A stretch of 64,000 nt of DNA. Origin: Echinicola jeungdonensis. GTDB lineage: Bacteria; Bacteroidota; Bacteroidia; Cytophagales; Cyclobacteriaceae. The notes beneath the pieces were generated by a model, which worked only from the letters and a program-made list of their open reading frames with translations, did no database searches and had not been told where the DNA came from. A program made the position numbers and the translations under genes. Location: the NCBI RefSeq assembly GCF_030409905.1, contig NZ_JAUFQT010000001.1, positions 2,937,001-3,001,000 of the forward strand, in the 5' to 3' direction. Every line of letters starts with the position of its first letter. Within the stretch, counting starts at the first letter, position 1. This document shows positions 47,870 through 56,388 of the stretch, one piece after another.

Positions 47870-50163
47870 AGCAATCAATTATTAAATACTGTTTGATATT
47901 AGGTTTGGGGTTGACCTTCACTTCTTGCGGGGTGGGTAAGTTTATTCCCGAAGGGGAAAAACTATATACAGGAGCTTCTTTGGACTTGAATGCTGAAAAA
48001 GGGGTTGATTCTCCCAAGAGGCTCGAGGAGGAACTGGATGAGGTGGTCAGGCCCAATCCCAATTCCAAGTTTTTGGGAATGAGAGTTGGTTTATGGGCCC
48101 ATTTTAAAGGGAGTCAGGAAAAGCCAGGGTTTATCAATCGCTTTTTGAAGAAAAAGATAGGTCAGGAACCTGTTTATTTTAGCCAGGTGGATATTTCAGG
48201 AACGGAAGAGTTGTTGCTCAATCGCCTTGAAAACAACGGGTATTTTTATGGTCAAGTCCTTTCTTCCGTTGATACAAAAGGAAAATTCGCGGGAGTGAAT
48301 TATGAAGTGAGCTATGGTGAACCTTATCGCTTGGCAAACTATCAATTTTTGGGGGATTCTCTCCCCATCCAAAAAGAGATCCAAAAAATGATGGGTGAAA
48401 CTGAATTATTGCCCGGAGAGAGGTTTAGTTTATCCTCATTAAAAAGTGAAAGGGGCAGGTTGGATGAAGGCCTAAAACAAAAAGGCTTTTATAATTTTAA
48501 TTCCGAATTCCTGATTTTTGAAGCGGACACCAACCAACATGAAAAAAGGCAAATTGACCTGTATTTGAGATTGAAGGAAAATTTACAGCCAAAGGCTTTT
48601 CAGCTTTACCGGATAGATCAAATAAGTGTTTATCCAAATTATATGATCGACCAGGAGGCATTTGATCAGGACACGGTTATACTGGGGGGGATCGATTATA
48701 TACAGGATGAAACCATGTTCAAGCCTCACTTATTAAAGCATTATATCTTATTGGAGGAAGGAATGACTTATAATTCAAAGCTTGCCCGCTTGACTAGAAA
48801 CAGGCTTTCTTCTATTGGTATTTACAGGTATGTAAGCCTGAAATTCAACGAAAAGGATAGTGTTGCTCTTGGAGAAACAGGAAGGCTTGATGCTAATATC
48901 TATCTTTCCCCTTTGAAAAAAAGGTCAGTACGGGCTGAACTTCAAGGGGTGTCTAAATCCAATAATTTTTTGGGGCCTGCCCTGATGCTGACCTATAGGA
49001 ACAGAAACTTGTTCAAGGGTGGGGAGACTTTGAATATTTCCGGGGAATTTTCTTTTGAAACTCAGATTGCTGGGGGGGACAGGACAGGTTTGAGTTCCTA
49101 TGAATTGGGACTCAATACCTCTTTAATTTTTCCCAGGGTTATTTTCCCTATTCCCATCAATGAAAGATTTAATTATGCCATCCCCAAAACCAAAATCAGC
49201 CTAGGGGCTGAATACCTTGACCGGGTACATTTGTATAGGCTTAATTCCTTGACTGCAACATATGGGTACTATTGGAATGCCAACCGGTATGTTTATCATG
49301 AAATTAATCCAATCAGTTTAAGCATTGTCAATCTTTCCAATACTTCCTCAGAATTTGAGGAAATCCTTAATGAAAATCCGTTTCTAAGGAGAAGTTTCGA
49401 CCAACAGTTTTTGGCAGGGTTGAATTATACATTTAATTATAATCAGTTAGTAGATCAGGAAAAGGTACATAAAATTTTTGTTGGTACGACTTTAGATATG
49501 GCAGGAAATATATTGGGGTTGCTGGAAGGGGGTGGAGCCTCTGAAGAGCCTGGGACTTTTTTGGGTTTGGAATATGCTCAGTATGCAAAAGGGGAGTTGG
49601 ACTTTAGGTACCATATGAAGATCAGTGAGCAACAGACTCTTGCTGCCCGGTTATTTGGGGGGGTGGGTATTCCCTATGGGAATTCAATTTCTTTGCCATT
49701 TGTCAAGCAATTTTTTACGGGAGGGCCAAACAGTGTCAGGGCTTTCCGGATTCGGTCCCTGGGACCGGGGACTTATATGCCTGAATCTGTTGATAACCAG
49801 TCTTATTTTGAACAATCTGGGGATATAAGATTGGAAGGGAACCTGGAATACCGTTTTCCCTTGGTTTCTTTTCTTAAAGGAGCACTGTTTATGGATGCAG
49901 GAAACGTTTGGTTGAAGAATGAAAATGAAGCTTTGCCAGGAGGAAAGTTCAGTTCCTCCTGGTTTAAAGAATTAGGGGTAGGAGCCGGGCTGGGCTTAAG
50001 GGTGGATATTGAATTTTTTGTGATCAGGTTTGATCTTGCTACACCTTTAAAAAAACCGTATTTACCTGAAGGGGAACGCTGGGATAACAGTTTTGAACTG
50101 GGCGATAAGGAATGGAGAAGGGACAACCTAATCTTTAATTTTGCTATAGGTTATCCCTTCTGA
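47866..50163 (+). CDS. tamL: TamA-like lipoprotein TamL (BamA superfamily)
   Basis: A 765-residue outer-membrane protein of the BamA/TamA (Omp85) superfamily. Unlike TamA it has a lipoprotein signal: LTFTSC puts the lipidated Cys at residue 21, followed by GVGKFIPEGEKLYTGA. POTRA domains fill about residues 60-350 and the barrel the rest, with the Omp85 signatures TGGPNSVRAFRIRSLGPG near residue 620 and GNLEYRFPLV near 665. The final residues NFAIGYPF make the closing strand. Bacteroidota TamL pairs with TamB, encoded directly upstream with a 4-bp ATGA overlap, so the two subunits are translationally coupled. Confidence 0.9.
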   Translation: MKQSIIKYCLILGLGLTFTSCGVGKFIPEGEKLYTGASLDLNAEKGVDSPKRLEEELDEVVRPNPNSKFLGMRVGLWAHFKGSQEKPGFINRFLKKKIGQEPVYFSQVDISGTEELLLNRLENNGYFYGQVLSSVDTKGKFAGVNYEVSYGEPYRLANYQFLGDSLPIQKEIQKMMGETELLPGERFSLSSLKSERGRLDEGLKQKGFYNFNSEFLIFEADTNQHEKRQIDLYLRLKENLQPKAFQLYRIDQISVYPNYMIDQEAFDQDTVILGGIDYIQDETMFKPHLLKHYILLEEGMTYNSKLARLTRNRLSSIGIYRYVSLKFNEKDSVALGETGRLDANIYLSPLKKRSVRAELQGVSKSNNFLGPALMLTYRNRNLFKGGETLNISGEFSFETQIAGGDRTGLSSYELGLNTSLIFPRVIFPIPINERFNYAIPKTKISLGAEYLDRVHLYRLNSLTATYGYYWNANRYVYHEINPISLSIVNLSNTSSEFEEILNENPFLRRSFDQQFLAGLNYTFNYNQLVDQEKVHKIFVGTTLDMAGNILGLLEGGGASEEPGTFLGLEYAQYAKGELDFRYHMKISEQQTLAARLFGGVGIPYGNSISLPFVKQFFTGGPNSVRAFRIRSLGPGTYMPESVDNQSYFEQSGDIRLEGNLEYRFPLVSFLKGALFMDAGNVWLKNENEALPGGKFSSSWFKELGVGAGLGLRVDIEFFVIRFDLATPLKKPYLPEGERWDNSFELGDKEWRRDNLIFNFAIGYPF

Positions 50164-50557
50164 TACAGTTTATTGCTTTTTATTTTCACGTGAGAATGAA
50201 AGGGAATATTTTCTTATCTAACATTTCGCTTTTTTTTATGTAATTACCGGAGGGTAAAATGTTTGGGTTGACCTTTTGGGTGGTCTTTGTTGCAGAGGGC
50301 GTAAAAGAATGAATTACCCTTGAAGACGGGAGAGATCTATTCATTTTTTGCCCAAGGAATTTGCCAAAAATCAATTTGGGCAAACCAAATGGTAATCTAA
50401 AATGAAACTGGGCCAATTTGAAATAACTGCCCCATCCAACCGGGAAAATTAGTGTCAAATCCTAATAATTATGAAAAATCCGTTGAATATTACGTGCCCT
50501 GTTAGGTTTCGAATTCAAATAAGTTCTTAATTTACCAAATCTAACAAGTTGGTAATG
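50164..50557. other. non-coding gap between tamL and the VOC gene
   Basis: About 390 bp of AT-rich sequence between convergent genes. A 90-codon minus-strand frame here has no recognisable feature. No clear terminator or repeat seen. Confidence 0.45.
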
Positions 50558-50983
50558 TCAGAAATCATCCCTTTGGCTCACCATCCAGTTGATTCCAAAT
50601 TTATCTGTGAACATCCCAAAATAATCTCCCCAAAAGGCTTTTTCCATAGGCATGGTTACTTTGCCTCCTGCTGACAATTCCTTGAAAACACGGTCGGCTT
50701 CCTCTTTACTGTCAGTATTGACGGATATCGAAAAATTATTGCCAAATATGGGACTTGGGCCGAATGAGGAGACACTATCACTACCCATTAAGGTGGTTTC
50801 CTTGCTGATAGGAAGGCTAATATGCATGATTTTATTTTTGTCCTTGTCAGAAACCGTAAATTCTGAAGGCATTTCACTAAATCTTCCCACATAGGTGAAT
50901 TCACCTCCAAATACAGACTGGTAAAAGTTGAAAGCGTCTTCACAATTACCATCAAAGGTTAAATAGGGGTTGATAGAAGTCAT
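50558..50983 (-). CDS. VOC family protein (PhnB/glyoxalase-like)
   Basis: A 141-residue protein of the vicinal-oxygen-chelate fold. It has the typical opening INPYLTFDGNCEDAFNFYQSVFG and the closing GDYFGMFTDKFGINWMV of the PhnB-like subfamily. These proteins often lack a full metal site and their substrates are mostly unknown. Not clearly a glyoxalase I, although mgsA, which makes methylglyoxal, lies 1.1 kb away. It is monocistronic. Confidence 0.88.
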   Translation of the reverse strand: MTSINPYLTFDGNCEDAFNFYQSVFGGEFTYVGRFSEMPSEFTVSDKDKNKIMHISLPISKETTLMGSDSVSSFGPSPIFGNNFSISVNTDSKEEADRVFKELSAGGKVTMPMEKAFWGDYFGMFTDKFGINWMVSQRDDF

Positions 50984-51084
50984 GATGAATGTTTGTTTTG
51001 GTTATAAAAAGGGTTCTAATAAAAATACAAAATTTGAAAAATATTTCTTGTTATAAAGTGGTGGAAAAAAGTGGTTTTTAAAAT

Positions 51085-51123
51085 AAAATAGACCTGAAAG
51101 CAGGGCTTCCAGGTCTATTTTTT
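51085..51123. terminator. hairpin downstream of pfkA
   Basis: A 12-bp stem (51085-51096 with 51110-51121, core AATAGACCTG) with a 13-nt loop lies 22 bp past the pfkA stop and is followed by T on the plus strand and a short T run on the minus strand. Confidence 0.75.
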
Positions 51124-51142
51124 GAAGGAGGTATAGATTCTA

Positions 51143-52129
51143 TTAAGTTGACAAAATTTTTGCCACTCTGAAATCCTCTTCATCCACGTCTTTATCATCT
51201 ACAATTGCCCTTTTAATTGGCGTATAAACCACTTTATTGTTGATCAGTCCAGCCATTACATCATATTTTCCATGTAATAAACCTTCTACTGCCGCCACGC
51301 CAAGTTTGCTGGACAATAACCTGTCAAATGAGGTAGGAGATCCTCCCCGTTGCAAATGGCCAAGAATAGTTACTTTTATATCGTAATTGGGTAGGAACTT
51401 TTTGACCTTTTGGGAAATTTCCAATGCTCCTCCACTTTTACCACCTTCGGCAACGATAACCACGTTGGCTTGCTTTTTAGCTTTCTCCCTGACCTTTAGC
51501 CTTTCAATTAATGTTTCGATGGGCATTTTTTTCTCAGGAATCAAAGTGGCAGCTGCTGCGCTTCCTATACCCGCATTGATGGCAATAAATCCGGCATCCC
51601 TACCCATTACCTCAACAAAGAATAATCGGTCATGAGATGTGGCCGTGTCCCTGATTTTGTCAATGGCTTGGATGGCCGTGTTACAGGCAGTGTCAAAACC
51701 TATGGTAAAATCAGTCCCTGCCAAGTCATTATCAATGGTTCCCGGCAACCCTATGGCCGGTACACCAAATTCTTTATAGAAAAGATGTGCACCAGTAAGG
51801 GAACCATCACCACCTATGACTACCAAGGCATCAATACCATGTTTTTTGAGGTTTTCGTAAGCTATTTTTCGCCCTTCCGGCGTTCTAAATTCGTCACTTC
51901 GGGCTGACTTTAGAAATGTTCCACCCCTTTCCAGGATATAAGCAATATCCCGGCTGTTCAATTTTTTGATGTCATCCTGGATCAAACCTTCATAACCCCG
52001 GTAGATCCCAAAGACCTCAAGTTTATAGTAAAATGCTGACCTCACTACAGCTCTTACCGCTGAATTCATGCCAGGAGCATCCCCTCCTGAAGTCAAAACA
52101 CCAATTTTAGTGATTGCCTTATTTTCCAT
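51143..52129 (-). CDS. pfkA: 6-phosphofructokinase
   Basis: ATP-dependent kinase of the committed step of glycolysis. Motifs are TSGGDAPGMNSAVRAVVR at the N-terminus, IGGDGSLTGA near residue 105, PGTIDNDLAGTDFTIGFDTA near 130-150 and VEVMGRDAGFIA near 170. The glycine in GGDGS rather than the Lys variant supports ATP rather than pyrophosphate as donor. Length 328 is usual. Its start overlaps the end of mgsA by 11 bp. Confidence 0.95.
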   Translation of the reverse strand: MENKAITKIGVLTSGGDAPGMNSAVRAVVRSAFYYKLEVFGIYRGYEGLIQDDIKKLNSRDIAYILERGGTFLKSARSDEFRTPEGRKIAYENLKKHGIDALVVIGGDGSLTGAHLFYKEFGVPAIGLPGTIDNDLAGTDFTIGFDTACNTAIQAIDKIRDTATSHDRLFFVEVMGRDAGFIAINAGIGSAAAATLIPEKKMPIETLIERLKVREKAKKQANVVIVAEGGKSGGALEISQKVKKFLPNYDIKVTILGHLQRGGSPTSFDRLLSSKLGVAAVEGLLHGKYDVMAGLINNKVVYTPIKRAIVDDKDVDEEDFRVAKILST

Positions 52130-52505
52130 CTTTGTGATTTAAAGTTAGTTGTTTGAACATCAGGTCTGCAGAAGCTGGGTTAGTAGCCAGTGGAATATTG
52201 TGTACATCACAAATTCTCATCAGCATCTGCACATCTGGTTCGTGGGGATGTTTGTCCAATGGATCCCTAAAAAAGACGACGAGATCCAGTTCCTTTTGGG
52301 CGGCCATGGCAGCAATTTGGGCATCCCCTCCATATGGCCCGGACATCAGTTTTTCCACTTCATATCCTGATTTTTCGATATGGGAACCTGTAGTCCCTGT
52401 GGCCACCAGCTTTAAATCAATCTTATTTAAATGGGCTTTGAAACCTCTCAGGAAGTGGACCATGTCGGCCTTTTTTCCATCATGGGCAATTAAAGCTATT
52501 CTCAT
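52119..52505 (-). CDS. mgsA: methylglyoxal synthase
   Basis: Converts dihydroxyacetone phosphate to methylglyoxal and phosphate, a glycolytic bypass used when triose phosphates accumulate. The 128 residues have the family motifs LIAHDGKKADM near the start, TGTTGSHIE near 42, GPYGGDAQIAA with the catalytic Asp, and FFRDPLDKHPHEPDV. The short length is that of many non-enteric enzymes. It is the first gene of an mgsA-pfkA unit, so phosphofructokinase and the bypass are made together. Confidence 0.94.
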   Translation of the reverse strand: MRIALIAHDGKKADMVHFLRGFKAHLNKIDLKLVATGTTGSHIEKSGYEVEKLMSGPYGGDAQIAAMAAQKELDLVVFFRDPLDKHPHEPDVQMLMRICDVHNIPLATNPASADLMFKQLTLNHKDGK

Positions 52506-52944
52506 TGTATTTAGTTTAATAGGTTGAAGGCCTAAAGTTATAAAAAATAAAAGTATATGTTCAAAAATTGGTAATGGAAGATGTGTTTTAATAAATCATT
52601 TTAATTTTCAGTAATCCTATAATTTGGCTCCAAGGTGAATATGCCAACTTAAATGGTGGAGCAAATTTGAAAGGATGATTAAAGAGGAAAATTAGAATTA
52701 AAGTGAACTAATAATTATTTTAAAATCCATCCTCTCGCTTTGACATTAATTATAAAGCCTGGCTCTGAATTTTTATTAATATCCATTCCTATTACTAGGT
52801 GGATAAGTCTTAAAAAAAACATATTTCAACCCATTGAAAAGATAAGTGGAATCTAAATGGAAAGTAGTATATTAAAAATGTTAATTAGGGTTGGATGGGT
52901 TGGATTCGGAATGGATGAAAAAAATAATAATCAAAGGATATTTT
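52506..52944. other. non-coding gap before the DUF6933-like gene
   Basis: About 440 bp of very AT-rich sequence between divergent genes; it must contain the promoters of mgsA-pfkA and of the gene at 52945. No repeat, RNA gene or further frame was recognised. Confidence 0.45.
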
Positions 52945-53496
52945 ATGGCTAATATATATTGTACAAAAAAGCTTGAAAAGCTAATTGGAAAAAAGAATAT
53001 GGCAGCAAATCCATCTGAAAATCTGTTAGGAAACTGGAATGCCAATATATTCACCTTCAAGCAGAGAAAATGCTTGATTCTGGTGAATGAGGAAACTTAT
53101 TATTCCGTGCTCTTTTTGGATGTTCTTAAAGCTGATATCCTCAATTTCCATCATTTGTTTTACGAAAGGTTAATTGAGCAGTTAACTTATGACCATATTC
53201 ATTTTCCTCATGAATATTCCCCGAAAATCTTAAATGACCTTCAACCGATTTTTTTGCCTACCAATAATAACAGAAGGATCCTTGGAGTCATGAATCAATT
53301 TATTTCGGATACTGTATTTCATATTGATTACTTTTTTGAGGGAAAACTTGCAGATGTGGATGTTTCCTTCATAAATAATAAATTAACAACTGATTTGGTT
53401 AAGGCTTTGATGGTGAAAGGGGAGGGTGATACCTGGACAAATGGCCAACCCATTACCGCGATGAAAACTAAGATTTCAGAGTGTTGCCACCCTTAA
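52945..53496 (+). CDS. DUF6933-like protein
   Basis: A soluble protein of 183 residues. From the ATG at 52945 it begins MANIYCTKKLEKLIG, followed by WNANIFTFKQRKCLILVNEETYYSVL, which I recognise as the pattern of the DUF6933 family. The frame stays open to 52891, but the inner start matches the family. Members are often found alone and function is unknown. No neighbour points to a partner. Confidence 0.7.
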   Translation: MANIYCTKKLEKLIGKKNMAANPSENLLGNWNANIFTFKQRKCLILVNEETYYSVLFLDVLKADILNFHHLFYERLIEQLTYDHIHFPHEYSPKILNDLQPIFLPTNNNRRILGVMNQFISDTVFHIDYFFEGKLADVDVSFINNKLTTDLVKALMVKGEGDTWTNGQPITAMKTKISECCHP

Positions 53497-53593
53497 TTTC
53501 TTCTTTCTTTTTTGATGTTTTTCCGAAATGGGCTAGTTGAGAATGGGTTCAACTTCATACTATCAAATAGATTAAAAAACAAAAAGCCATATA

Positions 53594-56119
53594 ATGAAAA
53601 GTCTTTTGGTTTTCTTTTTGCTAACCATTGCTAATCTCCAATTACTTGCCCAGGTTCCTGATTATTCTCCTTTAGATACGCAGGACCCAGTTTATTTTAA
53701 GGGGAAATATTTTATATATCAAAATGATACCACCTATTTGGGGCCACAAGCTTTTTATATTGATGGTCAATTGAGTGATCAGGAAGCGGCGCGATGGCCA
53801 TTTGTTTTTAATTCTGTCCATCAGGCTGCCCAACATTTGACAGATGGTACTGAGGAAAAACCAATGGTGCTCTATATTGCACCCTATGTATATTGGATAG
53901 ATGATCCGGATGATTCTGAAATAAGGGTGCCTAAGGAAGGGGCGGTGCCTTATGGACTTGAAATAAAATGTGAATGGCTTAAGTTTTATGGCCTTAATAA
54001 AAAACCTGAAAATGTAATTCTGGCCTGTAACAGAGGCCAGACAATTGGGGCTAAGGGGAATTTCACTTTGTTTCGCTTTGATGGTCTGGGAACTTCCTCA
54101 GAAAATATCACTTTTGGGAATTATTGCAATGTGGACCTGAAATATCCCTTAAAACCTGCACTTAACAGGAGAAGGCGTGCCAATGCCATTGTTCAAGCCC
54201 AACTAATTCACTGCAATGGAGATAAGATCCTGGCAAGAAATACTCATTTTATCAGCAGGTTGAACCTATGCCCATTTGTTGGCGGTAAAAGGGTCTTTTT
54301 TGACCAATGTCATTTTGAATCTACGGATGATGCCCTTTGTGGAACGGCAGTATATAAAAACAGTACTTTAGAATTTTATAGCTCAAAACCTTTTTACCAC
54401 ACAACAGGAACGGGGGCTGTTTTCTTAAACTGCGATATAACTTCTTTTACTGATGGTGAGCAGTATTTTACCAAGGTCAATGGACAAGTGGCCGTAATAG
54501 ATACACGCTTTCATTCGGAAAGCATGAGCTACATTGGATGGAGGGATGAACCTCCTGCAAGCATGAAAAATTACCAATATAACGTCACCTTGAATGGTAA
54601 GCCTATTTCCATAGGTAAAAAAGATCCCGAAAGTACAGTGGATTTGGATGGGAAACCTCTGCTCCATGCCTACCGGTTTATGCATCAGGATACTGTGGTT
54701 TATAATACTTATAACCTGCTAAAAGGGAATGATGACTGGGATCCTGAAGGGATAAAAAAGTTGGTATTAGAAGCTGAAAAAAAGCAAGTAGGTGCGCTGG
54801 AGGATATTCCTGTCCAGCTGAACATTCATCCCTCAAAATCAAGCCTGGAAACAAAAAAGGACACGGCAAGGCTGGAAACAGAGTTTTTACGGTTTGGGAA
54901 CTTTAATACCCATGATTATCCAGTTGAATGGCAGCTTTCTCAAGAGGGGCAAGCCTATGTGAAACTACTTCCAGGGGCAGATGGAGAAACTTTAAAAGTT
55001 ATCCCCATCAATACAAGTAACAAACCCCAAAGTGTAACTCTAACGGCTACAACTAGTTTGGGATTGGAAGGTGCCAGTGAACTGGAACTATTTCCGGCAA
55101 AACTTTCCCCTCCAAATTTCAAAAAAAAGCCAGAGATAAAAATGACAGGAAAAGGAACTCTTAGGGTGGACTATTCCTTTGAGAATTTGAATTATGCCGA
55201 TCAATCTTTGGTGTCATGGTATCGTTGCAAAGATCAAAATGGGTCCAATGCCATTAAAGTTGCAGTTTCCAGAATGGATAAGCCATATAAAATTTATCAT
55301 TTGTCTCCAGGGGACGTAGGATATTTTATCATGGCAAAAGTTTTTCCTAAACACCTAAGAAGTGACCCGGGAAATCCTCAGGAAGTTGTTTTGACAAGAC
55401 CCATTCAAAACAAGGATGTGAAATCCGGCGAAAGGAGGTTAGTAACGGATTTTAATAACCAGTCGGTTGAAAACCAAACTCGGGTAATTCCCGGTTTTTG
55501 GACATTTGATCATTTAGGAGCCCATTTAAAATTTGATAGAAATAATCCTGGGAATGCATGGTTTTATGGTGAAGGAACAGGAGGGGCAAAGGGTAAAATA
55601 GGGTTGCTCCAAACAGGAAGGGCCGCCTCAATGAGTTATACCCCAGTAGGGGAAAAGTTTGAGGATATGAAAGCTAAGATTTTAGTATCCCCGCATAAAA
55701 CCGCCGGGCAGGGGTTTAGTGTGGCACCCTTATATATGGATATATTGATTAAATATGATGCCAGGACAAAATCAGGATTTGGTCTGCGTTTGACTAGGAC
55801 AACTAAATTCGCCAACTCAGTTGATTGCTATTTTGTAAAATATGACCAAAGTGAAATCATCCCAATCAGTGAACCTGTTTCTACCAGTTGTTTCCGGGCC
55901 CCTTGTCAGATAAACCTGGAAGTATCGGGAAATAAAATCAAAGCCCATATGGAATGTTTGGAAGAATATGACAAATCCAAATATCCGGATCAGGTATTAG
56001 ATGAAGTGCAAATAAGTGCTCCTATTGAACCTGATAGCAAGGGAGGTTTTGGTATAGAATACCAAGGAGGCTCAACCACTATGATCAATAAGGTTGAATT
56101 AAATTGGGGTTTAGAATAG
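53594..56119 (+). CDS. large secreted protein with predicted parallel beta-helix and C-terminal beta-sandwich
   Basis: An 841-residue exported protein; the signal peptide ends LQLLAQ at residue 20. The N-terminal half (about 60-340) has strand repeats and Asn ladders like pectate-lyase-type right-handed beta-helices (NITFGNYCNVD, VFFDQCHFESTDDA, AVFLNCDITSF). Residues about 410-620 look like two immunoglobulin-type domains; residues 640-841 look like a concanavalin-type sandwich (AWFYGEGTGG, GFGIEYQGGS). This fits a polysaccharide-degrading or binding enzyme, but I see no catalytic set of a known lyase or esterase family. No SusC/D genes are near. The protein has no sorting domain for type IX secretion. 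Confidence 0.75.
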   Translation: MKSLLVFFLLTIANLQLLAQVPDYSPLDTQDPVYFKGKYFIYQNDTTYLGPQAFYIDGQLSDQEAARWPFVFNSVHQAAQHLTDGTEEKPMVLYIAPYVYWIDDPDDSEIRVPKEGAVPYGLEIKCEWLKFYGLNKKPENVILACNRGQTIGAKGNFTLFRFDGLGTSSENITFGNYCNVDLKYPLKPALNRRRRANAIVQAQLIHCNGDKILARNTHFISRLNLCPFVGGKRVFFDQCHFESTDDALCGTAVYKNSTLEFYSSKPFYHTTGTGAVFLNCDITSFTDGEQYFTKVNGQVAVIDTRFHSESMSYIGWRDEPPASMKNYQYNVTLNGKPISIGKKDPESTVDLDGKPLLHAYRFMHQDTVVYNTYNLLKGNDDWDPEGIKKLVLEAEKKQVGALEDIPVQLNIHPSKSSLETKKDTARLETEFLRFGNFNTHDYPVEWQLSQEGQAYVKLLPGADGETLKVIPINTSNKPQSVTLTATTSLGLEGASELELFPAKLSPPNFKKKPEIKMTGKGTLRVDYSFENLNYADQSLVSWYRCKDQNGSNAIKVAVSRMDKPYKIYHLSPGDVGYFIMAKVFPKHLRSDPGNPQEVVLTRPIQNKDVKSGERRLVTDFNNQSVENQTRVIPGFWTFDHLGAHLKFDRNNPGNAWFYGEGTGGAKGKIGLLQTGRAASMSYTPVGEKFEDMKAKILVSPHKTAGQGFSVAPLYMDILIKYDARTKSGFGLRLTRTTKFANSVDCYFVKYDQSEIIPISEPVSTSCFRAPCQINLEVSGNKIKAHMECLEEYDKSKYPDQVLDEVQISAPIEPDSKGGFGIEYQGGSTTMINKVELNWGLE

Positions 56120-56138
56120 AGAACATCAAAATACAGCG

Positions 56139-56169
56139 CTTTTAGGAATTGGCAATTCCTGCTAAAAAA
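56139..56169 (+). terminator. weak hairpin after the beta-helix gene
   Basis: GGAATT (56145-56150) pairs with AATTCC (56154-56159); outer A/T positions extend it. It begins 20 bp after the stop. Confidence 0.4.
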
Positions 56170-56205
56170 GTTTGGATTTATTAGGCCTCTTTGGGAAATA
56201 GACAT

Positions 56206-56248
56206 AATTAACCTTTTAGTGACTTAACTAAAAGGTTAATTTGTTTTT
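56206..56248 (+). terminator. strong hairpin with T-tract
   Basis: A perfect 15-bp stem (56206-56220 with 56227-56241) and 6-nt loop, followed by TTGTTTTT. Probably the main terminator of the secreted-protein gene. Confidence 0.75.
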
Positions 56249-56388
56249 AGGGTACTTTGAAGTAAAATTCAGAGTACAATTTGTGTAAGGAAAAGTACAA
56301 TTACTGAATTGAAGGGGTTGATTTTTGGGGTGGTTTTGACAATTGGACACACCTGTCCTGTAATCCTTCTTTCCGGCGGTAGTTTTTG

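Noticed and set aside
50186..50458. 90-codon minus-strand frame between tamL and the VOC gene
   Set aside because: Composition looks random and no signal or motif is present.
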